NCBI GenBank assembly: GCA_027623815.1
Contig: JAQBUV010000022.1
Span: 1-33,444, forward strand
DNA: 33,444 nucleotides
Source: Casp-Chloro-G3 sp002816715
GTDB taxonomy: Bacteria > Chloroflexota > Dehalococcoidia > Lucifugimonadales > UBA3495
Direction: 5' to 3'
Made by a program: the position numbers and the translations under genes. The notes under the pieces are model-generated. The model had not been told where the DNA came from and made no database searches. It saw only the letters and a list, made by a program, of their open reading frames with translations. Shown piece after piece: positions 8,379 to 18,880 of this stretch. Numbering within the stretch: the first letter of the stretch is position 1; the number at the start of each line of letters is the position of its first letter.

Positions 8379-10703
8379 ATGCTCGAATACAAGCCAAACA
8401 TGGTCTTGTCGACCCAGGAGTACAAGGTCGTTGGCACCCGACCCATTCGTCCCGATGGTGCGGACAAAGTCACTGGCAAAGCCAATTACGCGGCAGACAT
8501 CAACCTGCCCGGGATGTTGTTCGGCAAAATCCTGCGCAGCCCCCACGCTCACGCTCGCATCAAGAAGCTGGACACCAGCAAAGCCGAGGCGTTTCCTGGC
8601 GTGCGCGCGGTAATAACCTCGGCTGACCTGAAGGCTCCATCCGGGCGGGCCTCGGAATTAGCTGAGGGAGCAATGGTCAATTACAAGTTCCTCAGCAACA
8701 ACGTAATGGCCACCGACAAGGCTTTGTACAAAGGCCACGCGATTGCGGCAGTGGCGGCGGCCAGCGCCCACGTTGCCGAGCAGGCCTTGGCGTTAATTGA
8801 AGTCGAGTACGAAGTGCTTACTCCAGTGCTGAACGCCAAAGACGCCATGAAGGAAGACTCGCCATTGGTTCATGATCGCTTGGCGGCCATGAACACCGCG
8901 TCAATTCGGGCTGGCGGCGTTCTGGACGATGATGACCCCAAACGGGGTACCAACATCGCCAACCACTTCGAGTTCAAACTGGGTGACTTGGAGCAAGGTT
9001 TCAAGGACGCCGAGGTAATTGTGGAAAAAGAGACTTCCACCGTTGCGGTGCACCAGGGTTACATTGAACCCCACAGCGGCACTGCTCAATGGCACGAAGA
9101 TGGCAGCTTGACCATTTGGTCCAGCAGCCAGGGACACTTTACGGTCCGGGACTACACTGCCCGTTTGCTGGGAGTTCCGGTATCCACGGTGAAGGCCATC
9201 CCCATGGAGATTGGCGGCGGCTTCGGAGCCAAGCTAACCATGTACTCCGAGCCGGTGGCGGCAGCGTTGGCCCGCAAGGCTGGCGCGCCGGTCAAGGTGA
9301 CCATGAGCCGCACCGAAGTGTTTGAGGCAACCGGGCCCACTTCCGGCACCAACATCCGGGTGAAAATAGGCGCGACCAAGGCGGGCAAGATTACCGCCGC
9401 TGAAGCAACTTTGATCTTCGAGGCGGGTGCTTTCCCGGGCTCGCCGGTCCCCGGCGGCGCGCAATGCATCATGGGCGCTTACGATATTCCCAACGCCTAC
9501 ATTGAAGGCTACGACGTGGTGGTGAACCGGCCCAAGACCTCGGCTTATCGTGCGCCAGGCTCTCCCGCCGCCGCTTTCTGTATCGAGACCGCCATCGATG
9601 AGCTGGCTGAAAAGCTGGGCATAGACCCCATAGATTTCCGGCTGATGAACAGCGCCAAAGAGGGTACCCGCCGGGCCACCGGCCCCATCATGCCCAAGGT
9701 AGGATTTATCGAAGTTCTGGAGGCGGCCAAGGCCCACCCCCACTACACCGCTCCGTTGGAGGGTAAGCACCGAGGACGAGGCGTGGCCAGCGGATTCTGG
9801 GGCAACAACTCCGGGCCATCCAGCGCCATCGCCCTGGTAATGCCAGATGGCACCGTGAGCCTCACTGAAGGTTCTCCGGACATTGGCGGCAGCCGGGCGG
9901 CGGTCGCCCAGCAATTTGCTGAGGTGCTGGGGATACCCTTTACAGATGTGCACCCGAAGGTCGGAGATACCGATTCTATCGGCTTCACTTCCAATACCGG
10001 CGGCAGTGGTGTGGCCTTCAAGACCGGAATCGCGGCCATCACGGCGGCAGAGAGCATCAGACAGCAGATGATTCAACGGGCGGCCAAGATCTGGGATGTG
10101 GACGCCGGGGACGTGGAATACGAAGATGGAATTGTCCAGCACAAGTCCGACCCTGAGTTGAAGCTGACTTTCAAGCAGTTGGCGGCCCGCCAAGTTCCTA
10201 CTGGCGGCCCCATCGTCGGCAGCGCCGGCGTGAATCCTCCTGGTGCTGGCCCGGCTCTGGCCACCCACATGGTTGACCTGGAAGTGGATGTGGATACCGG
10301 CAAGGTGACTATCCTGCGGTTCACTGCCCTGCAAGACGCTGGTAAGGCGATCCACCCCAGCTACGTAGAGGGCCAGATTCAAGGCGGCGTGGTCCAGGGC
10401 ATTGGCTGGGCGCTGAACGAAGAGTATTACGTCAGCGAGCAGGGTCAGATGATGAACTCCAGCTTCCTGGACTACCGGATGCCCGTCAGCTTGGACTTAC
10501 CGATGATCGACACCGTGATCGTGGAAGTTGCCAACCCCAGCCATCCTTACGGCGTAAGAGGCGTGGGTGAAGTCTGCATCGTCCCGCCCATGGCGGCTAT
10601 TTCCAACGCCATCTACAACGCAATTGGCGTGCGGCTCAACAGCCTGCCGATGAACCCGGGAGTCATCTTGGAGGCCCTTTGGGAGAAGAACGGCTCCAAA
10701 TAA
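8379..10703 (+). CDS. Xanthine dehydrogenase-family molybdopterin-binding large subunit
   Basis: This 774-residue protein is the Mo-cofactor subunit of a xanthine oxidase-family hydroxylase, which oxidises its substrate with oxygen from water. The aldehyde oxidase a/b hammerhead domain (about 20-130, RPIRPDGADKVTGKANYAADI) precedes the Mo-binding domains, with EIGGGFGAK, the active-site loop AYRAPGS (389-395) and catalytic E731 in GVRGVGE. The loop is not the AYRCSFR of form I CO dehydrogenase, so CO oxidation is unlikely. The start is ATG 8379, behind ggtgga/ggag; an upstream extension of the frame to 8262 has no homology-like content. Unusually, no FAD or 2Fe-2S subunit gene is next to it; a MoaD-like gene follows after 16 nt. 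The substrate is unknown. Confidence 0.87.
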   Translation: MLEYKPNMVLSTQEYKVVGTRPIRPDGADKVTGKANYAADINLPGMLFGKILRSPHAHARIKKLDTSKAEAFPGVRAVITSADLKAPSGRASELAEGAMVNYKFLSNNVMATDKALYKGHAIAAVAAASAHVAEQALALIEVEYEVLTPVLNAKDAMKEDSPLVHDRLAAMNTASIRAGGVLDDDDPKRGTNIANHFEFKLGDLEQGFKDAEVIVEKETSTVAVHQGYIEPHSGTAQWHEDGSLTIWSSSQGHFTVRDYTARLLGVPVSTVKAIPMEIGGGFGAKLTMYSEPVAAALARKAGAPVKVTMSRTEVFEATGPTSGTNIRVKIGATKAGKITAAEATLIFEAGAFPGSPVPGGAQCIMGAYDIPNAYIEGYDVVVNRPKTSAYRAPGSPAAAFCIETAIDELAEKLGIDPIDFRLMNSAKEGTRRATGPIMPKVGFIEVLEAAKAHPHYTAPLEGKHRGRGVASGFWGNNSGPSSAIALVMPDGTVSLTEGSPDIGGSRAAVAQQFAEVLGIPFTDVHPKVGDTDSIGFTSNTGGSGVAFKTGIAAITAAESIRQQMIQRAAKIWDVDAGDVEYEDGIVQHKSDPELKLTFKQLAARQVPTGGPIVGSAGVNPPGAGPALATHMVDLEVDVDTGKVTILRFTALQDAGKAIHPSYVEGQIQGGVVQGIGWALNEEYYVSEQGQMMNSSFLDYRMPVSLDLPMIDTVIVEVANPSHPYGVRGVGEVCIVPPMAAISNAIYNAIGVRLNSLPMNPGVILEALWEKNGSK

Positions 10704-10719
10704 TCAGGAGCGCTTAGCA

Positions 10720-10992
10720 ATGGCTGAAGTGTGGATTCCTCCTCAGATGCAGAAAGTCACGGGAGGGCAGGAAAAGGTGCTGGTAGAAGGTAGCACCGTG
10801 CGCCAGTTGGTGAACAACCTGGATAAGCAGTTTCCTGGCCTGAAACTGATGCTCTACGATGAGGAAGAGGATGACATAATGCCCGGTCTGGCGGTGATAG
10901 TCGATGGCGAGGCCAGCCAGCTAGGATTTCTGGAGCGGGTCAGCGACACCAGCGAGGTGCACTTTCTACCGGCCATCGGTGGCGGTGGCTAG
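10720..10992 (+). CDS. MoaD/ThiS-like ubiquitin-fold sulfur carrier
   Basis: This 90-residue beta-grasp protein has the features of MoaD/ThiS carriers: LVEGSTVRQLVNNLDKQFPGL in the first half, LAVIVDGE in the middle, and SEVHFLPAIGGGG ending in the di-glycine that is adenylated and thiocarboxylated. MoaD supplies sulfur for the molybdopterin dithiolene, which fits its position 16 nt after a Mo-hydroxylase gene in an apparent operon. An acidic insert DEEEDD (about 47-52) is not typical of housekeeping MoaD. It could instead be a dedicated carrier for sulfuration of this enzyme, or a carrier for another pathway. The start ATG is preceded by caggagcgc. Confidence 0.85.
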   Translation: MAEVWIPPQMQKVTGGQEKVLVEGSTVRQLVNNLDKQFPGLKLMLYDEEEDDIMPGLAVIVDGEASQLGFLERVSDTSEVHFLPAIGGGG

Positions 10993-11019
10993 ACCGACAG
11001 CATTGGGATATACGAAACG

Positions 11020-11050
11020 AGCGGGGCATCGGCAAAGGTGCCCCGCTTTG
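11020..11050 (+). terminator. Hairpin terminator candidate after the MoaD-like gene
   Basis: A 9-bp stem (agcggggca at 11020-11028, tgccccgct at 11039-11047) with a 10-nt loop is followed by ttgcattt. It sits 28 nt after the MoaD-like stop. The U-tract is interrupted, so confidence is moderate. Confidence 0.55.
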
Positions 11051-11089
11051 CATTTGGTCTGAATTTCAACTCGACCCGGAGTGTAAGGT

Positions 11090-11533
11090 ATGAGCCCAGC
11101 AAATCGAACCGCACAACACTCTCCACCCAGCGCGCAGGCCGCCAAGGAAGTGCGCCGCGACAGCCCCATCCGGCGGGCCCGTACCTGCTACGATCATCTG
11201 GCTGGCGTCGCCGGGGTGGAGCTAATGGGCGCTTTGCTTCAAGAGGGTTGGCTGGAAGAGCAGGGTCAATCCAATGGAAGAACTCATTTCCGGTTGACTG
11301 CCCTTGGTGAGGACGCCCTAATCCAGCGGGGAGTAGACCTACCGCCGCCGCCTGGCTCAAAGCGAATGTACGCCTATGGCTGTGTCGACTGGACTGAGCG
11401 GAGGTTCCATCTGGGCGGCGCGCTGGGCGCAGCGGCACTGCGGTCTCTGGCTGAGGCTGGAATTGTTCGGCGAGACTCTGGTACGCGCGTGGTGGCGTTG
11501 CTTGAACCTGTCTCTACTTGGGCGGCAGATTGA
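11090..11533 (+). CDS. ArsR-type regulator C-terminal domain, HTH missing
   Basis: The 147 residues match only the C-terminal half of a known group of ArsR-family winged-helix regulators. The blocks RARTCYDHLAGVAGVEL, LTALGEDAL and GCVDWTERRFHLGGALGAA are hallmarks of that group, in which they normally follow an N-terminal winged helix-turn-helix of about 100 residues. Here a stop codon (11084-11086) lies directly before the ATG, and only about 100 bp separate it from the previous gene, so the DNA-binding part is absent. The protein may be a decayed remnant, or a stand-alone ligand or dimerisation module that titrates a full-length paralogue. The frame is intact to its end, which argues weakly for function. 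Confidence 0.7.
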   Translation: MSPANRTAQHSPPSAQAAKEVRRDSPIRRARTCYDHLAGVAGVELMGALLQEGWLEEQGQSNGRTHFRLTALGEDALIQRGVDLPPPPGSKRMYAYGCVDWTERRFHLGGALGAAALRSLAEAGIVRRDSGTRVVALLEPVSTWAAD

Positions 11534-11584
11534 TCTACCTCGGCTTGTGCCGTTAATCGGCATTCCTCGGCAAGTTTAGCTGCT

Positions 11585-11621
11585 GTCCGCTCGTGGTTCG
11601 ACAAGCTCACCACGAGCGGAC
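11585..11621. repeat. Dispersed palindromic repeat, large hairpin
   Basis: A perfect 12-bp inverted repeat (gtccgctcgtgg at 11585-11596, ccacgagcggac at 11610-11621) flanks the 13-nt loop ttcgacaagctca. This pattern is familiar as a dispersed intergenic palindrome in several bacterial lineages. It lies between convergent genes and may also act in transcription termination. Confidence 0.6.
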
Positions 11622-11640
11622 TATGGCCAGGAACCCGCTC

Positions 11641-11661
11641 ATCCTGAACATGTCGAAGGAT
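11641..11661. repeat. Short palindromic repeat, copy 1
   Basis: The 21-nt imperfect palindrome with arms atcct/aggat and core tgtcgaa matches 18 of 21 positions with the segment at 29134-29154. It probably belongs to the same dispersed family as the adjacent hairpin at 11585-11621, since gttcgacaagctca and its reverse complement share its core. Confidence 0.55.
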
Positions 11662-11668
11662 GCTAAGC

Positions 11669-12715
11669 CTAAATCTTGATCGGGTCTATCCTCACTGACC
11701 GCTTGTTCCAGGCCGACTGCACCATCGCCTGAGTAACTTCCACCACGCGCAGACCGTCAATGCCTGAAGCCAATGGCTCCCGGTCTTGCTCAATGGCCTG
11801 ATGGAAGTCTTCCACCTCGGCAACATAGTTGGATAGTGCGCCCAGACTCTGCTCCTCGTTGAAATCGCCACTATCGCTGAGCACCTCAAGCTGGGACGGC
11901 GTCTCCGGGATGATGGTGGTGGTGTTGGTGCCGACGACCCGTCCGTTGACACCGTACACCGTGAAGTCGTTGCGGGAGTCAGGGATGCGGCGGCCACACA
12001 CAACGTTAGCAATGGCACCGCCCGAAAACCGCAGCGATAGCTGGGCCAGTTGTTCCAGAGGTTGCTTCTCGGTTTGCCCATCGGTCATGGCCGACACTTC
12101 CACCACGTCCTCTCCGATTAGAAACCGCAGCAAGTCTACCATGTGCACCCCGTTGGCCATCATTGCAAACGCGCCGCCCACCAGGTCGGCTTCAGTCCAC
12201 CACTCGCTCAATCCGGAGCGCGACGGCTCTCGCACCTGTCCGCGCTTCCCGTAGGACAACTGGGCGTGCGCCAGCACCGAGGGGCCGATGGTTCCTTCAG
12301 CGATCAACTTGCTGGCCTTGATATGAAAGGGGTGCTGCCGCAGATGAAACCCAACGCCCAACTTTACTTGATTCTCCCGGCAAGCGTGGATCATGTGGAT
12401 TGCGTCTTCCAGATTAGTGGCCATCGTCTTTTCGGTGAGGACGTGCTTGCCCGCCCGGGCCGACTGAATGGTGTGCCTGGGATGCAGCGAATTGGGCGAC
12501 GATATGAACACCGCGTCTACTCTGGAATCATTGAGCAGGTTGTCCAGCTGGTCGTAGGCGGCCTTGGCGTTATGCTTCTTGGCGTAAGTCTCCGCCCGCT
12601 CTTGGCTGCGACTGTATATTCCGATCAGCTCCGCGTCGGGAGCCGCGTTGATCGCCGGCGCGATGCGGCCATCGACGTGCCGCCCAGTGCTGATAATTCC
12701 CCATCCTAGAGCCAT
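11669..12715 (-). CDS. Gfo/Idh/MocA family oxidoreductase (second gene of pair)
   Basis: This 348-residue NAD(P)-dependent dehydrogenase has an N-terminal Rossmann domain (residues 1-120; GIISTGRHVDGRIAPAI instead of the usual GxGxxG) and a C-terminal alpha/beta domain. The family EKP motif reads TEKTMA, keeping the active-site Lys but changing the Pro. The region GVHMVDLLRFLIG in the second domain carries the conserved substrate-binding/catalytic His found in the family. It starts 1 nt after the stop of a paralogue, so the two are translationally coupled. Relatives act on sugars, inositols or their derivatives; the substrate here is unknown. A heterodimer with its neighbour is possible. Confidence 0.87.
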   Translation of the reverse strand: MALGWGIISTGRHVDGRIAPAINAAPDAELIGIYSRSQERAETYAKKHNAKAAYDQLDNLLNDSRVDAVFISSPNSLHPRHTIQSARAGKHVLTEKTMATNLEDAIHMIHACRENQVKLGVGFHLRQHPFHIKASKLIAEGTIGPSVLAHAQLSYGKRGQVREPSRSGLSEWWTEADLVGGAFAMMANGVHMVDLLRFLIGEDVVEVSAMTDGQTEKQPLEQLAQLSLRFSGGAIANVVCGRRIPDSRNDFTVYGVNGRVVGTNTTTIIPETPSQLEVLSDSGDFNEEQSLGALSNYVAEVEDFHQAIEQDREPLASGIDGLRVVEVTQAMVQSAWNKRSVRIDPIKI

Positions 12716-12716
12716 G

Positions 12717-13757
12717 CTAAATCTCCACGGGTTGAATTTTCACGGTGCGCCCGGTGCGGGCTGATTCGATCATCGCCAGAGTGACTTCCACCAACCGCAG
12801 GCCGTCAACGCCGGTAGCGGCAGGCTCTGTGTCGGATTCGATGGCCCGCTGGAAGTCCTCAATCTCGGCTGTATAGTTACCCAAAAAATCGCTGGGACAG
12901 ACTCCAATGTGGCTGACGGTTTCGCTGACGATCTCCACCCGCCCTTGTTGGGCCTCCCACAAGGTGGCGCGACCGCTAATCCGTCCGTCACTGCCGTAGA
13001 TGTTAAAGTCGTTTTTGGAGTCGGGCAGCACCCGACCACAGCAGACGGTGCCGATGGTTCCTCCGCTGAAGCGCAAGGAGATCGCCGCAAGTTGCTCCAG
13101 CGGCTGCTCCGAAGTTTGACCGTCGGTGATGGCGGCGACTTCCGTGACTTCCTGACCCAGCATGAACCGCAGAATGTCCACCACGTGGACTCCGGTGCCC
13201 ATCATGGTGGAGGCGTCGCCGATAAGCTCCGGTTGGTCCCACCACTGGCGCAGTCCGGTGCGCGGCGGCGGTGGCCCTTGCCCTCGCACACCAAAGCCCC
13301 ATTGCCCCTGAGCCAGAGTTACCCGGCCCAAAGCTCCCTGGGCGATCAATTGCTTGGCCTTGATGTGTCCAGGATGCTGCCGAAGATTGAAGCCCACGCC
13401 CAGCTTGACTCCGGCCTTTCGGGAGGCTTGAATCATCGCCACCGAGTCCGCCAGAGTGGTCGCCATTGGCTTTTCCGACAACACCTGCTTGCCAGCTTGA
13501 GCGGCCTGAATCGTTTGCGCGGCGTGCAGAGCGTTGGGAGAAGATACAAAGACAGCATCGACCCGTGAGTCCTGCAGCAGGTCGTCCAGCGAATCGTAGG
13601 CCGCCGATGCCCCGTGCCGCTGGGCGAATTCTTCGGCCCGGCTGCGGTCACGGCTGTACACCGCTACCAGTTCTGAGTCTGAAGCGGCGGTAATGGCCGG
13701 AGCGATTTTGTGTTCCGGATGAAGTCCGGTGCTAATGATAGCCCAACCCAATGCCAA
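12717..13757 (-). CDS. Gfo/Idh/MocA family oxidoreductase (first gene of pair)
   Basis: This 346-residue dehydrogenase is a paralogue of the downstream gene; the two align without major gaps over the first 260 residues and share long identical blocks such as DSRVDAVF, KLGVGF, LRQHP and QPLEQLA. It retains the standard SEKPMA motif and GVHVVDILRFMLG. I chose the TTG at 13757: it gives MALGWAIISTG, which lines up with the paralogue's start, and lies 6 nt after a GGGAGG sequence. A TTG at 13778 would add seven residues and has no such site. It is the first gene of a two-gene unit under the promoter at 13790-13818. The substrate is unknown. Confidence 0.87.
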   Translation of the reverse strand: MALGWAIISTGLHPEHKIAPAITAASDSELVAVYSRDRSRAEEFAQRHGASAAYDSLDDLLQDSRVDAVFVSSPNALHAAQTIQAAQAGKQVLSEKPMATTLADSVAMIQASRKAGVKLGVGFNLRQHPGHIKAKQLIAQGALGRVTLAQGQWGFGVRGQGPPPPRTGLRQWWDQPELIGDASTMMGTGVHVVDILRFMLGQEVTEVAAITDGQTSEQPLEQLAAISLRFSGGTIGTVCCGRVLPDSKNDFNIYGSDGRISGRATLWEAQQGRVEIVSETVSHIGVCPSDFLGNYTAEIEDFQRAIESDTEPAATGVDGLRLVEVTLAMIESARTGRTVKIQPVEI

Positions 13758-13789
13758 AGCGTGCCTCCCGATATACAAATGCAGGATTT

Positions 13790-13818
13790 AACATATTGGA
13801 ATGGGTTGCCGCTGTCAA
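13790..13818 (-). promoter_or_regulatory. Sigma70-type promoter for the Gfo/Idh/MocA pair
   Basis: Read on the minus strand, TTGACA (complement of 13813-13818) and TATGTT (complement of 13790-13795) are 17 bp apart. Transcription would start near 13783, about 25 nt before the TTG start codon, with the GGGAGG ribosome binding site at the complement of 13764-13769. Confidence 0.65.
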
Positions 13819-13840
13819 ACGGGCCAGGTCAGATCAGCAA

Positions 13841-13873
13841 TGCTTCTTATAAGTTGAAGCATTAGTTGAAGCA
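13841..13873. promoter_or_regulatory. Candidate operator between divergent promoters
   Basis: The 10-mer agttgaagca occurs twice (13852-13861 and 13864-13873), 12 bp apart, and the first copy also forms an inverted repeat with tgcttc at 13841-13846. The cluster ends 8 bp before the plus-strand -35 box and lies about 23 bp beyond the minus-strand -35 box, a position suited to a regulator acting on both promoters. No binding protein can be named. Confidence 0.35.
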
Positions 13874-13881
13874 GCCTATTC

Positions 13882-13910
13882 TTGACAACATAGCTGCCGA
13901 GGATTACAGT
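13882..13910 (+). promoter_or_regulatory. Promoter of the cobalt/cobalamin operon
   Basis: A consensus TTGACA (13882-13887) is followed after 17 bp by TACAGT (13905-13910). Predicted transcription start near 13917 places about 45 nt before the riboswitch P1 stem, so the complete aptamer would be transcribed. Confidence 0.62.
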
Positions 13911-13961
13911 AGCCGTGAGTTGACCCTAGCTTTAAAAAGTTTTTAAAACCTACAATGCATT

Positions 13962-14121
13962 CCAGGCACCGTTAAGGTTTAAACGGGCAAGGCGGTGTGA
14001 ATCCGCTGCGGTTGCGCCACTGTAAACGGGGAGCCGGTTGGTAAAATGCCACTGTTCTGGACTGGGTCTGGACGGGAGGGTGCCAACCAGCGATGATCCG
14101 TAAGCCAGGACACCAGCCTGG
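13962..14121 (+). promoter_or_regulatory. Cobalamin riboswitch aptamer
   Basis: The region contains the conserved cobalamin-riboswitch blocks in order: ggcaaggcggtgtgaatccgc, then the core gcggttgcgccactgtaaac, ggggagcc, atgccactg, and the B12-box region gtaagccaggacaccagcc. The ends pair as a P1 stem (ccaggc at 13962-13967 with gcctgg at 14116-14121). It sits between the operon promoter and the corrin methyltransferase gene. The family binds adenosyl- or other cobalamins and normally turns expression off. The downstream expression platform is described at 14131-14237. Confidence 0.93.
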
Positions 14122-14130
14122 GTGATTGGG

Positions 14131-14224
14131 GCTCTACTCTGCGCTGAACAGATGGGGGTTCCTCGTGGCTGCTAATTTGCAACCGCGAAGTAACTGATTT
14201 GACTAACCCCCGGCAGAGCAGAGC
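14131..14224 (+). promoter_or_regulatory. Antiterminator of the cobalamin riboswitch
   Basis: gctctactctgc (14131-14142) can pair with gcagagcagagc (14213-14224) with one A-C mismatch, and gggggtt (14154-14160) with aaccccc (14205-14211) nested inside it. This long helix uses the 5' arm and the loop of the intrinsic terminator, so both cannot form together. It is the expected ON-state structure when the aptamer is empty. Confidence 0.65.
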
Positions 14225-14238
14225 CGGGGGTATTTTTA
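14206..14238 (+). terminator. Intrinsic terminator of the cobalamin riboswitch
   Basis: acccccggc (14206-14214) pairs with gccgggggt (14223-14231) as a 9-bp stem with an 8-nt loop, followed by attttta. It lies between the aptamer and the first gene and overlaps the antiterminator, so it should end transcription when cobalamin is bound. Confidence 0.88.
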
Positions 14239-14299
14239 TGGAATATAAGACCAGTGGCACGAAGCGATACAAATGACGAATGATACTAAAGGACTATCC

Positions 14300-14971
14300 A
14301 TGACCGTGGTGGCGGTAGGCCCCGGAGACCCGCAGATGCTCACGTTGCGGGGCCGTCAAGCCATTGAGGATGCCGACCTGGTGGTTGGGTTCAAGACCGT
14401 GCTAAACGTGGTTGAGCAGTGGGTCAGCAAGGGTGAACTTTGCCCCATGAACTACCGTGATCAGGAAGCAGTGCTGGACTATGCCCAAGAGCAGGTGAGT
14501 CAAGGCAAGACTTGCGTGGTCTGCGCCTGGGGCGACCTGAACGTCTCGGCCAAGGAACTGCTGGAGCGTGTCCAACGGCGGGCCGAGCATGTAGAGCTAA
14601 TCCCCGGCGTCAGTTCCATTCAGTTTGCCTGTGCGCGCACCGGCATCTTCATGGAAGAGTCGCTATTCATTACTTTACATAAACGGGCCGATACCGGCTC
14701 CGACCTGGACGAGTTGATTCACCATCTCAACGATGGTCTGCGCAACATCATCATGTTGCCCCGCCCCTTCGATTTGATGCCGCCGCTGATCGCCAACAAT
14801 CTAATCGAAGCTGGGATACCCAAAGAGCGTCCGGTGATCGTCTACCAACGCCTGACATTGGAAGGGGAAAAATCCTGGCGGGGTACTCTGGAAGAGTGTG
14901 CCGCTTCCACGGAAGAGCATAGCGACCTGTCGATAATGGTGTTTCTCAGGCCCAATCAGCAAGCGGACTAG
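14300..14971 (+). CDS. cbiE: Cobalt-precorrin C5-methyltransferase, CbiE-type
   Basis: This is a tetrapyrrole (corrin/porphyrin) methylase, which transfers methyl from S-adenosylmethionine to the corrin ring. The N-terminus MTVVAVGPGDPQMLTLRG and AIEDADLVVGF match CbiE/CobL-N. The usual GDP motif reads WGDL, and LIPGVSSIQFACARTG and VIVYQRLTLEGE follow. At 223 residues it is a stand-alone C5-type enzyme without the CbiT C15-methylase/decarboxylase. I chose ATG 14300, which has AAAGGA 6 nt upstream and gives the family's usual start; ATG 14273 would add nine residues and lacks a ribosome binding site. It is the first gene after the cobalamin riboswitch. Another corrin methylase cannot be excluded. 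Confidence 0.78.
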   Translation: MTVVAVGPGDPQMLTLRGRQAIEDADLVVGFKTVLNVVEQWVSKGELCPMNYRDQEAVLDYAQEQVSQGKTCVVCAWGDLNVSAKELLERVQRRAEHVELIPGVSSIQFACARTGIFMEESLFITLHKRADTGSDLDELIHHLNDGLRNIIMLPRPFDLMPPLIANNLIEAGIPKERPVIVYQRLTLEGEKSWRGTLEECAASTEEHSDLSIMVFLRPNQQAD

Positions 14972-14991
14972 ACGGCGAGGTTAGAGTAAGT

Positions 14992-18840
<3,849 letters not shown>

Positions 18841-18880
18841 TGTCGATTATCCCTGTAACCTGGTCAAAGGGAGGCCCTCA

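Noticed and set aside
9234..10382. Long open frame on the minus strand inside the Mo-hydroxylase
   Set aside because: It is antisense to a clearly conserved gene and has low-complexity Gly/Ala/Arg composition typical of a shadow frame.
8379..10703. Form I CO dehydrogenase large subunit (coxL)
   Set aside because: The active-site loop reads AYRAPGS rather than AYRCSFR, and the medium and small subunit genes are absent.
11597..11609. tRNA T-loop-like sequence gttcgac
   Set aside because: It is the loop of a palindromic repeat; no cloverleaf can be built around it.
14273..14299. Earlier ATG for the corrin methyltransferase
   Set aside because: There is no ribosome binding site there, while 14300 has AAAGGA and the standard family N-terminus.
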